Origin: Clostridiales bacterium
GTDB lineage: Bacteria > Bacillota > Clostridia > Oscillospirales > CAG-272
Length of the DNA: 59,604 nucleotides
Reading direction: 5' to 3'
Assembly: GCA_003150035.1 (NCBI GenBank)
Contig: QALR01000008.1
Location: forward strand, 1 to 59,604
Positions 43,824-50,245 of the stretch are shown one piece after another. A program made the translations under genes and the position numbers. A model generated the notes under the pieces. It saw only the letters and a list, made by a program, of their open reading frames with translations, was not told where the DNA came from and did not search any database. Every line of letters begins with the position of its first letter. Within the stretch, counting starts at the first letter, position 1.

Positions 43824-44756
43824 ATGAGAATTTATCAGTCTGTATCCGAGCTTATCGGACACACGCCGCTTCTTGAGCTTGTCGGCCTCGAGAGGGCGTA
43901 TCATCTTCCGGCAAGGCTTTTCGGCAAAATGGAGTGTTTCAATCCGGCGGGGAGCGTCAAGGACCGTGTGGCGCTTGAGATGCTTTTGCGTGCCGAAATG
44001 GCGGGAGAGATCACAAAGGATTCCGTCATCATAGAACCGACGAGCGGCAATACCGGGATCGGGCTTGCGGCGCTTGCCGCCTCCCGCGGTATGCGCGCTG
44101 TTATCGTGATGCCGGACAGCATGAGCCCCGAGCGGATCGCCTTGATGCGGGCATATGGCGCCGAAGTGATGTTGACGCCGGGCGCGCTCGGCATGCAGGG
44201 CGCCGTAGACCGTGCCAATGTGCTTGCCGCGGAACTGCCGGGCGGTTGGATTGCCGGGCAGTTTGAAAACCCTTCCAATCCTGCGGCACATGAAAAAACG
44301 ACGGGGCCCGAAATTTATGAGGATACGGACGGGAACGTCGATATCTTTGTCGCGGGGGTCGGAACCGGCGGAACCGTCACCGGCGTCGGGCGATACCTGA
44401 AGGCCGAAAAGCCGGAGGTGAAAATCGTCGCCGTGGAGCCTGCTTCCTCGCCGCTTCTGTCAGGGGGACATGCGGGCCCGCATAAAATTCAGGGAATCGG
44501 CGCGAATTTTATTCCGGAAATTCTCGACAGAGAAATTTATGATGAAATTTTTTGTGTAGAGGATGCGGATGCGATGTGGTGCGGACGCGAAATTGCGAAA
44601 AAAGAGGGAATTCTGGTCGGAATTTCCTCCGGCGCCGCGGCTTTTGCCGCGATAGCGCTTGCAAAAAGGCCGGAGAACGCCGGCAAATGGATTGTCGCTC
44701 TGTTGCCAGATTCCGGTGAACGCTATCTTTCTACGGAGATGTTCCGGGAATCGTAA
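43824..44756 (+). CDS. cysK: Cysteine synthase (O-acetylserine sulfhydrylase)
   Basis: The 310-aa PLP enzyme has the lysine in FNPAGSVKDRVAL, PTSGNTGIGLAALAA, and the phosphate-binding GVGTGGTVTGVGRYLK, all CysK features. It makes cysteine from O-acetylserine and sulfide. It lies 97 bp after iscS, probably in the same transcript. In Bacillus CysK also pairs with an Rrf2 regulator (CymR), which makes this neighbourhood of interest. Confidence 0.95.
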   Translation: MRIYQSVSELIGHTPLLELVGLERAYHLPARLFGKMECFNPAGSVKDRVALEMLLRAEMAGEITKDSVIIEPTSGNTGIGLAALAASRGMRAVIVMPDSMSPERIALMRAYGAEVMLTPGALGMQGAVDRANVLAAELPGGWIAGQFENPSNPAAHEKTTGPEIYEDTDGNVDIFVAGVGTGGTVTGVGRYLKAEKPEVKIVAVEPASSPLLSGGHAGPHKIQGIGANFIPEILDREIYDEIFCVEDADAMWCGREIAKKEGILVGISSGAAAFAAIALAKRPENAGKWIVALLPDSGERYLSTEMFRES

Positions 44757-44794
44757 TGCTGTTCAATGAGGGGCGTCGCCCGTCATATTCAACG

Positions 44795-44860
44795 TTTTCA
44801 GTAGGGGGATTGTGCCCTTGCTGAAAAAATTAAGTGGCCCGCCGCCTAAGAGGCAGGAGA
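44795..44860. ncRNA. Structured intergenic element B (related to 17811-17913)
   Basis: TTTTCAG (44795-44801) pairs with CTGAAAA (44821-44827) around a 19-nt loop containing GGGGGAT and GCCC. The box GCCCGCCGCCTA (44837-44848) follows 11 nt after the core stem, then AGAGG. Element A has the same order, and its stem TTCGG/CCGAA differs by paired changes. It lies between cysK and the promoter of the met operon. Transcribed strand and function are unknown. Confidence 0.4.
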
Positions 44861-44954
44861 GATTTTCATTTCGTTATAACTGCATAAAAATTCAGGGGAT
44901 TTCTCTGCAAGACGGGAAATGCTGCATAAATTTTGAAAAATTCTTGAAAAAACC

Positions 44955-44983
44955 TTGACAGAGATGTGAAGGCGTGCTATAAT
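44955..44983 (+). promoter_or_regulatory. Promoter of the met leader and metNIQ
   Basis: TTGACA (44955-44960) and TATAAT (44978-44983) match consensus with 17-bp spacing. Transcription should start near 44990, about 37 bp before the leader ORF. Confidence 0.88.
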
Positions 44984-45026
44984 ACCATCATTCCCGAGCG
45001 GAAATTCAGAGGATTGGAGAATCACG

Positions 45027-45140
45027 ATGGCAAACGTATTCATGATGATGAATATGATGATGTGCATGTACGGTATGGACATGGGCACGTTTTGTCATGC
45101 AGAAAACTCCAAATTGCTTTCCGGCAAAGAAACGGTATAA
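45027..45140 (+). CDS. Methionine-rich leader peptide of metNIQ
   Basis: This 37-codon ORF starts with ATG after GAGGATTGGAG at good spacing. Ten of its first 19 residues are Met (MMMNMMMCMYGMDM run), followed by an ordinary tail ending at TAA 45138-45140. It lies between a consensus promoter and a terminator, just upstream of the methionine transporter genes. The ORF is so Met-rich that stalling for lack of charged tRNA-Met is the obvious role. It is too short for usual gene finders. Confidence 0.8.
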   Translation: MANVFMMMNMMMCMYGMDMGTFCHAENSKLLSGKETV

Positions 45141-45190
45141 CGAATATCGGGAACCGAATCTGAGAATGTTACGGCAGGAAACCATTTTGG
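45109..45190 (+). promoter_or_regulatory. Antiterminator pairing in the metNIQ leader
   Basis: CCAAATTGCTTTCC (45109-45122), inside the leader ORF after the Met codons, can pair with GGAAACCATTTTGG (45177-45190), with 12 of 14 positions complementary. The second strand is part of the terminator stem, so the two folds exclude each other. A ribosome stalled on the Met codons leaves 45109-45122 free; one that reads on covers it. A small TTGC/GCAA hairpin (45114-45127) could hide the same strand when no ribosome is present. Confidence 0.65.
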
Positions 45191-45212
45191 TGTTCCTGCC
45201 TTCCTTTTTGTC
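45173..45212 (+). terminator. Attenuator terminator before metN
   Basis: GGCAGGAA (45173-45180) pairs with TTCCTGCC (45193-45200), extended by ACC/GGT, and is followed by TTCCTTTTTG. It lies 32 bp after the leader stop codon and about 28 bp before metN, so transcripts ending here would not reach the transporter genes. Confidence 0.85.
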
Positions 45213-45240
45213 ACGAAAAAAGCAAAGGAGGTAATTGGGT

Positions 45241-46254
45241 TTGAATGATGAGATCATACGGATTGAAGAACTGAATAAAACCTTTACCGGAAAAAACGGA
45301 ACCATTGTAGCGCTTGACGGCGTGAGCCTTTCCATTGAACGGGGCGAGATTTTTGGCATCATCGGACTTTCCGGCGCGGGGAAAAGCACGCTTGTCCGGT
45401 GTATCAACTATCTGGAGCGGCCGACATCGGGGCGTGTGATTTTTGAGGGGCGGGACCTTGCGGGACTGAAGCCGCGCGAGCTGCTTCTCGTAAGACAGTC
45501 CATGGGTATGATTTTTCAGGGCTTTAACCTTCTGTCCCAACGGAACGCGCTGCAAAACATTTGCTTCCCGATGGAGATCGCCGGTATTCCGAGGGCGGAC
45601 GCAAAAAAACGCGCATATGAGCTTTTGGAGCTAGTCGGACTTTCCGACAGAGCGGACGCCTATCCGTCGCAGATGTCCGGCGGACAGAAGCAGCGGATTG
45701 CGATTGCGCGCGCGCTGTCTACAAATCCTACTGTGCTCCTTTGTGATGAGGCAACAAGCGCCTTGGATCCCAATACGACAAGGCAGATTCTGGAGCTCTT
45801 GAAGCATATTAACGAAACACTGGGCATTACGGTCGTCATTATCACGCATGAGATGAAAGTGATCGAGTCCATCTGCAACCGTGTGGCGGTGATTGACGAA
45901 AGCCATATTGTGGAGCTTGGAGAGGTGAAGGAGGTCTTTATTCACCCAAAATCAAAAATTGCAAGGCAGCTTATCTTTCCGCAGGGAGATGTGCCGGCGG
46001 CTTTCGAGGGGAGCAGCCGTTCGCTGCGTCTCGTCTTTGACGGAACCTCCACGTTTGAACCGATTATTTCCCAAATGACATTGGAATGTCATGCCGCTGT
46101 CAATATTCTTGCCGCCAATACGAAAAGCGTCGACGGTAAAACCTATGGGCAGATGGTCATTCAGCTTCCTGCGGACGAAACCTCCGCCGCACGGATTGAA
46201 GCGTATCTCCGTGAACGGAAGATTTACTTTAAGGAGGAAAACGGAAATGATTGA
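45241..46254 (+). CDS. metN: Methionine ABC transporter ATP-binding protein
   Basis: The 337-aa ATPase has Walker A GLSGAGKSTLVR, signature MSGGQKQRIAIARAL, Walker B LLCDEATSALD, and a C-terminal NIL domain (from about residue 245) that senses methionine in MetN proteins. The TTG at 45241 has proper spacing from AAGGAGG; the TTG at 45235 is too close. It overlaps metI by 8 bp. Confidence 0.95.
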   Translation: MNDEIIRIEELNKTFTGKNGTIVALDGVSLSIERGEIFGIIGLSGAGKSTLVRCINYLERPTSGRVIFEGRDLAGLKPRELLLVRQSMGMIFQGFNLLSQRNALQNICFPMEIAGIPRADAKKRAYELLELVGLSDRADAYPSQMSGGQKQRIAIARALSTNPTVLLCDEATSALDPNTTRQILELLKHINETLGITVVIITHEMKVIESICNRVAVIDESHIVELGEVKEVFIHPKSKIARQLIFPQGDVPAAFEGSSRSLRLVFDGTSTFEPIISQMTLECHAAVNILAANTKSVDGKTYGQMVIQLPADETSAARIEAYLRERKIYFKEENGND

Positions 46255-46894
46255 AACTTTATGGGAGGGGATCCTAGAAACCCTTTATATGACGGTGGTC
46301 TCAACCGGTTTCGCCTATATCCTCGGACTGCCGATCGGCGTTATCCTTTATGTGACGGATAAGGGAGGAACGCACCCGATTTTCTGGCTCAATCGCTTGC
46401 TCGGCTTTGTTGTAAACTTCTTAAGAAGCGTTCCCTTTATCATTCTTCTGGTTTGGGTCATCCCGATTACCCGCTTTATTGTCGGGACGTCTATCGGCTC
46501 CACGGCGGTGATTGTTCCGCTTGTGATTGCGGCGGCGCCGTTTATCGCACGTATGGTGGAATCCTCGCTCAAAGAGGTAGATAGCGGCGTCATCGAAGCG
46601 GCGCAGTCTATGGGCGCATCCTCTTTCCAACTGATTTACAAGGTGCTGATTCCGGAGGCGAAGCCTTCGCTTTTGGTGGGAGGGGCAATCGCGATTACGA
46701 CGATTCTCGGGTATTCCGCTTTGGCGGGAACTGTCGGCGGCGGCGGCCTCGGCGCTCTTGCCTATAATTACGGCTACATTCGCAGAGATGAAGATGTCCT
46801 TCTGATTACGGTTATCCTGCTTGTCATCATCGTTCAGATTTTCCAAGAAGTTGGGATGTTTATTGCGAAAAAAGCCGATAAAAGAGTCAAATAA
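46247..46894 (+). CDS. metI: Methionine ABC transporter permease
   Basis: The 215-aa protein has five hydrophobic segments and the MetI EAA loop (EAAQSMGASSFQLIYKVLIPEAKPSL), with GYSALAGTVGGGGLGALAYNYGY after it. The ATG at 46247 follows AAGGAGG inside the metN end, which suggests coupled translation. It works with MetN and MetQ to import methionine. Confidence 0.95.
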   Translation: MIETLWEGILETLYMTVVSTGFAYILGLPIGVILYVTDKGGTHPIFWLNRLLGFVVNFLRSVPFIILLVWVIPITRFIVGTSIGSTAVIVPLVIAAAPFIARMVESSLKEVDSGVIEAAQSMGASSFQLIYKVLIPEAKPSLLVGGAIAITTILGYSALAGTVGGGGLGALAYNYGYIRRDEDVLLITVILLVIIVQIFQEVGMFIAKKADKRVK

Positions 46895-46924
46895 AAAATT
46901 TATTATAAAAGGAGATTTTTACTC

Positions 46925-47728
46925 ATGAAAAAAATTCTTTCCCTTGTGCTTGCTTTTGCGCTTGCCTTTACCGCGCTAGCGTTTGCCTCCTGCGGTGAGA
47001 CGGACGACAAGACCATCCGCGTCGGTGCGTCGCCTTCGCCTCATGCCGAAATTCTTGCAGTTGCCAAAGACGTCCTTGCTGACCAAGGCTATACGCTTGA
47101 GATAGTGGAGTTCAACGACTATATTATCCCGAATACTTCCGTGGAAAGCGGAGAGCTTGACGCGAATTATTTCCAGCACATTCCGTATCTGAACAGCTTC
47201 AACGAGGAAAACGGAACGCACCTCGTTTCTGTTCTGAACGTTCACTATGAGCCGCTTGGCATTTATGCTGGCAAAACTTCGTCGCTGGCAGAGCTGCAGG
47301 ACGGCGCCACCATTGCTATCCCGAATGATACGACCAACGAGGCGAGAGCGCTCCTGCTTTTGGAGGCTAACGGACTTATCACGCTGAGAGAGGGTGCCGG
47401 TTTGAACGCCACCGTGCTGGATATTGAGAGCAATCCCCACAACTATGACATCCAGGAGCTTGTTGCCGAGCAGGTCCCGCTCGCGCTTCCCGACGTCGAT
47501 ATTGCGGTTATCAACGGCAACTATGCGCTGACCAATGAGCTTGGCGAGGCGCTTGTCTATGAAAGCGCGGATTCTGATGCGGCCGAAACATATATCAACG
47601 TCTTGGTGGTGAAAGAGGGCAACGAGAACCTCGACAAAATTCAAGCGCTTGTGGAAGCACTCAGCAGCGATGAGGTGCGCGAGTATATTGTCGATACCTT
47701 CGGCGAGGCGGTTGTCCCGGTATTTTGA
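46925..47728 (+). CDS. metQ: Methionine-binding lipoprotein
   Basis: The 267-aa protein has a lipoprotein signal (LAFASCGE) and the MetQ/NlpA fold: RVGASPSPHAEILAVAKDVL, NDYIIPNTSVESGELDANYFQH, AIPNDTTNEARALLLLE, INGNYAL. It captures methionine outside the membrane. AAAGGAG precedes the ATG. A strong terminator ends the operon 27 bp later. Confidence 0.95.
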   Translation: MKKILSLVLAFALAFTALAFASCGETDDKTIRVGASPSPHAEILAVAKDVLADQGYTLEIVEFNDYIIPNTSVESGELDANYFQHIPYLNSFNEENGTHLVSVLNVHYEPLGIYAGKTSSLAELQDGATIAIPNDTTNEARALLLLEANGLITLREGAGLNATVLDIESNPHNYDIQELVAEQVPLALPDVDIAVINGNYALTNELGEALVYESADSDAAETYINVLVVKEGNENLDKIQALVEALSSDEVREYIVDTFGEAVVPVF

Positions 47729-47755
47729 GAATCGCTTTCTTAATCATATAAAATA

Positions 47756-47789
47756 AAAATGTCCTGTGTTTTGGCACAGGACATTTTTA
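47756..47789 (+). terminator. Bidirectional terminator of metNIQ and spoVM
   Basis: AAAATGTCCTGTG pairs with CACAGGACATTTT across a TTTGG-like loop. T tracts occur on both strands, and the convergent spoVM gene ends 5 bp away. Confidence 0.88.
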
Positions 47790-47793
47790 TGAA

Positions 47794-47877
47794 TTACCTC
47801 GGCTGTTTTTTGATTCGGAATATTTTTTTGAGTAGCGGAGAGAGAAATTTCGGCGACTTCCATACAACGATTTTCAA
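47794..47877 (-). CDS. spoVM: Stage V sporulation protein M
   Basis: The 27-residue product starts MKIVVWKSPKFL and ends with basic residues (KKIFRIKKQPR), which fits SpoVM, the amphipathic helix that marks the convex forespore surface and is needed for cortex and coat assembly. The start is TTG at 47877, 8-9 bp after AAAGGA; an upstream ATG at 47886 touches the Shine-Dalgarno sequence. A sigma-E-like region (TCATATAA and GTACAAT) lies upstream on the minus strand. It shows that the organism can probably sporulate. Confidence 0.85.
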   Translation of the reverse strand: MKIVVWKSPKFLSPLLKKIFRIKKQPR

Positions 47878-47969
47878 AATGCTCATTCCTTTCGGATTGT
47901 ACTTTTCTACTTTATTATATGAGCGGTAAAAAACTTGGTGAAAAAAGAAAAAAGATTTTTCAAAAAGTA

Positions 47970-47998
47970 TTGCATTTTCCTATATTCTATGGTATACT
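47970..47998 (+). promoter_or_regulatory. Promoter of the rimP-nusA-infB operon
   Basis: TTGCAT (47970-47975) and TATACT (47993-47998) have 17-bp spacing. Confidence 0.72.
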
Positions 47999-48023
47999 TC
48001 AAAAGAAAGGTAGATGCTTTAGA

Positions 48024-48053
48024 GTTGAGAGTGGGTGAAAGCCCACTCTCAAC
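48024..48053 (+). other. Leader hairpin of the rimP operon
   Basis: GTTGAGAGTGGG (48024-48035) pairs perfectly with CCCACTCTCAAC (48042-48053) around TGAAAG. It lies about 20 nt into the transcript and 30 nt before rimP, without a T tract. It may set mRNA stability or bind an operon product such as NusA; this is not proven. Confidence 0.6.
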
Positions 48054-48083
48054 TGTTGTAAAACGGAAAAAGCGGGAGGTCAT

Positions 48084-48587
48084 ATGGCAAAAGGAACGGG
48101 TATCGCGGAACGGGTCGAGACATTGATCACACCGTGCGTTTCGGCGCTCGGCTATTGTATCTGGGATGTGGAATACGTAAAAGAGGGTGCGGAATGGTAT
48201 CTTCGCATTACCATCGATTCTGATGCAGGCATCGGTATTGACGACTGCGAGCGCGTCTCTCATGCGATAACGCCGATTATCGACGAGGCCGACCCGATCG
48301 AGGATTTCTATTATTTGGAGGTGTCCTCTCCGGGTATTGAAAGAGTATTGAGAAAGCCGGAGCACTTTTCCGCTTCCATCGGCAGCGATGTAGAGGTCCG
48401 TCTCTACGCACCTGACGAGAAAAAACGGAAGGCTTACACGGGAACGCTGGCAGCCTATGACGGAAAAAGCATTGCCGTTTGCTGCGAGGGTGAGACGATT
48501 GTCTTTCCTTGCGAAAAAGTCTCCAAAGTAAGGACCGTTTATGATTTCAGTAAAAATGTCAACAAAGAAGGGAAATCGGAAATATGA
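48084..48587 (+). CDS. rimP: Ribosome maturation factor RimP
   Basis: The 167-aa protein has the RimP features: WDVEYVKEGAEWYLRITIDSD, GIGIDDCERVSHAITPIID, and FYYLEVSSPGIERVLRKPEHF, with a C-terminal SH3-like domain. It helps assemble the 30S subunit. GGGAGG precedes the ATG at 48084, and it overlaps nusA by 4 bp. Confidence 0.95.
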   Translation: MAKGTGIAERVETLITPCVSALGYCIWDVEYVKEGAEWYLRITIDSDAGIGIDDCERVSHAITPIIDEADPIEDFYYLEVSSPGIERVLRKPEHFSASIGSDVEVRLYAPDEKKRKAYTGTLAAYDGKSIAVCCEGETIVFPCEKVSKVRTVYDFSKNVNKEGKSEI

Positions 48588-49609
48588 ATACCGAATTTTT
48601 TAACGCACTTGACGCGCTTGAAAAAGAGCGCGGTATTCCGAAGGAATATATGTTGGAGCGCGTCGAAGCGGCGCTTATCAGCGCCTATAAGAAGGACAGC
48701 GGGGGCAACAGCAACGTCAAGGTCGTGCTGGATCCGGTGAAAAAGGATGTCAAGGTTTATCAGCTTCGTAATATTGTAGAAACCGTGGAGGATCCGGAAA
48801 CGGAAATTTCCCTCGAAGACGCCAAAAAGCTCAGCCGCCGTTATGTGCTCGGCGGAGTTGTTGAATCAGAGGTAAAGACGAAGAATTTTGGCCGAATCAG
48901 CGCACAGACAGCCAAACAGGTGATTATCCAAGGCATCCGCGAGGCGGAACGCTCCATGATGATTAAGGCATATGAGAGCAAAAAGGAAGAAGTGATCACA
49001 GCGACGGTCGTGAAGGTTGACCCGCAGAACGGAAATGTGATTGTCGACACCGGAACGAGCGAGGCCGTACTTCTCAAGGGGGAACAGATTCCGGGGGAGA
49101 CCTTTGAAGTAGGAGAACATGTCAAGGTCTTCGTTATGGAGGTGAAAAACGAGCTGAAGGGACCGATTGTCACACTTTCCCGCACGCATCCCGGACTTGT
49201 CAAAAGACTTTTTGAGCTGGAGGTGCCGGAAATTCAGGATGGGACGATTATCATCAAGGGCATTTCAAGGGAAGCAGGTTCCAGAACTAAAATCGCGGTG
49301 GAAAGCCGGGATGCAAATGTAGATCCAGTGGGCGCTTGCATTGGAAGCCACGGAAGCAGAATTTCCAGTATTTTAGGAGAACTTCATGGAGAAAAAATTG
49401 ATATCGTTCCATACAGTGATGTGCCAGAAACCTATATATCTGCCGCACTTTTACCGGCAGTTGTAAAAAGCGTCATCTTTGAAGGGGAGCGAACCTGCCG
49501 GGTCATGGTGGCGCCTGATCAACTGTCTCTTGCTATTGGTAAGGAAGGGCAAAATGCAAGACTTGCGGCAAAACTTACCGGATACAAAATCGACATTAAA
49601 ACCGTGTAA
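48584..49609 (+). CDS. nusA: Transcription termination/antitermination factor NusA
   Basis: The 341-aa protein has an N-terminal RNA polymerase-binding domain (EYMLERVEAALISAYKKD), an S1 domain (about 130-200), and two KH domains (DPVGACIGSHGSRI and LAIGKEGQNARLAAKLTGYKIDI). It ends right after KH2, as usual for Firmicutes, without acidic repeats. It affects pausing and termination, and so would also act at the T-box and attenuators in this window. Confidence 0.96.
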   Translation: MNTEFFNALDALEKERGIPKEYMLERVEAALISAYKKDSGGNSNVKVVLDPVKKDVKVYQLRNIVETVEDPETEISLEDAKKLSRRYVLGGVVESEVKTKNFGRISAQTAKQVIIQGIREAERSMMIKAYESKKEEVITATVVKVDPQNGNVIVDTGTSEAVLLKGEQIPGETFEVGEHVKVFVMEVKNELKGPIVTLSRTHPGLVKRLFELEVPEIQDGTIIIKGISREAGSRTKIAVESRDANVDPVGACIGSHGSRISSILGELHGEKIDIVPYSDVPETYISAALLPAVVKSVIFEGERTCRVMVAPDQLSLAIGKEGQNARLAAKLTGYKIDIKTV

Positions 49610-49628
49610 GACGGGGGAGGGATGCGCT

Positions 49629-49907
49629 TTGAAGAATGCAGTCCGAAAAAAGATTCCGGAGCGCAAATGTATCGGATGCTCCGAAAAAAAGGCGAAAAGC
49701 GAGCTGATCCGTATTGTGAGGCTGCCGGATTCGGGAGGAATCGAGATAGATCGCACGGGAAAAAAGTCTGGACGCGGCGCCTATATCTGTCGGTCTAAAG
49801 CCTGTTTGAAAAAGGCACGGCGGCGCTTGGAGGCAAGCCTTATGTGTACAATTCCCGATGAAATTTTCGAAAAGCTTGAGCTGGAAATCGAAAGAGAGCG
49901 CACATGA
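49629..49907 (+). CDS. rnpM: YlxR-family protein (RNase P modulator RnpM)
   Basis: The 92-aa protein has KKIPERKCIGCSEKKAKSELIR and the GRGAYICRSKACLKKA segment of the YlxR family. Recent work links the family to RNase P RNA binding. The start is TTG at 49629, 8 bp after GGGGGAGGG; the frame is open further upstream within the nusA end. It overlaps ylxQ by 4 bp. Confidence 0.9.
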   Translation: MKNAVRKKIPERKCIGCSEKKAKSELIRIVRLPDSGGIEIDRTGKKSGRGAYICRSKACLKKARRRLEASLMCTIPDEIFEKLELEIERERT

Positions 49908-50215
49908 AGATGACAAAAACGAAAGAGCTTCTTTGCAAAATTGGGCTTGCAAAAAAGGCTGGAGGATTGCTTTCAGGCACGGATATAGTGTGCAGCGGCA
50001 TCCGTGAGAGAAAGGTCCTTGTTGTGATTGCATCCTCTGATTTATCTGAAAATACAGCGAAAAGACTTTCTGACCGTTGCCGGTATTACGATATTCGATT
50101 GATTGCCTGTGAAGCATCCAAAGAAGAATTGGGGGCTGCCATTGGCAAACCATTTACCGCATGTGTGGGAATTACCGATAAAAATCTGTCAGAGCTCATC
50201 TGTCGCAACCTATAA
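49904..50215 (+). CDS. ylxQ: L7Ae-like kink-turn-binding protein (YlxQ)
   Basis: The 103-aa protein belongs to the L7Ae/L30e/Gadd45 family (KIGLAKKAGGLLSGTDIVC, VVIASSDLSENTAKR), which binds kink-turns in RNA. It occupies its usual place between rnpM and infB. Its job in bacteria is not settled. Confidence 0.88.
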   Translation: MKMTKTKELLCKIGLAKKAGGLLSGTDIVCSGIRERKVLVVIASSDLSENTAKRLSDRCRYYDIRLIACEASKEELGAAIGKPFTACVGITDKNLSELICRNL

Positions 50216-50245
50216 ACAAACGTACCGAGTGAAAGGAATGAGAAC

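Noticed and set aside
44966..45163. 65-codon frame overlapping the Met-rich leader ORF
   Set aside because: It begins inside the promoter, has no ribosome site, and the Met-rich frame is far better supported.
44984..45240. SAM riboswitch or Met T-box before metN
   Set aside because: No S-box core and no T-box sequence were found; the leader ORF and terminator account for the space.
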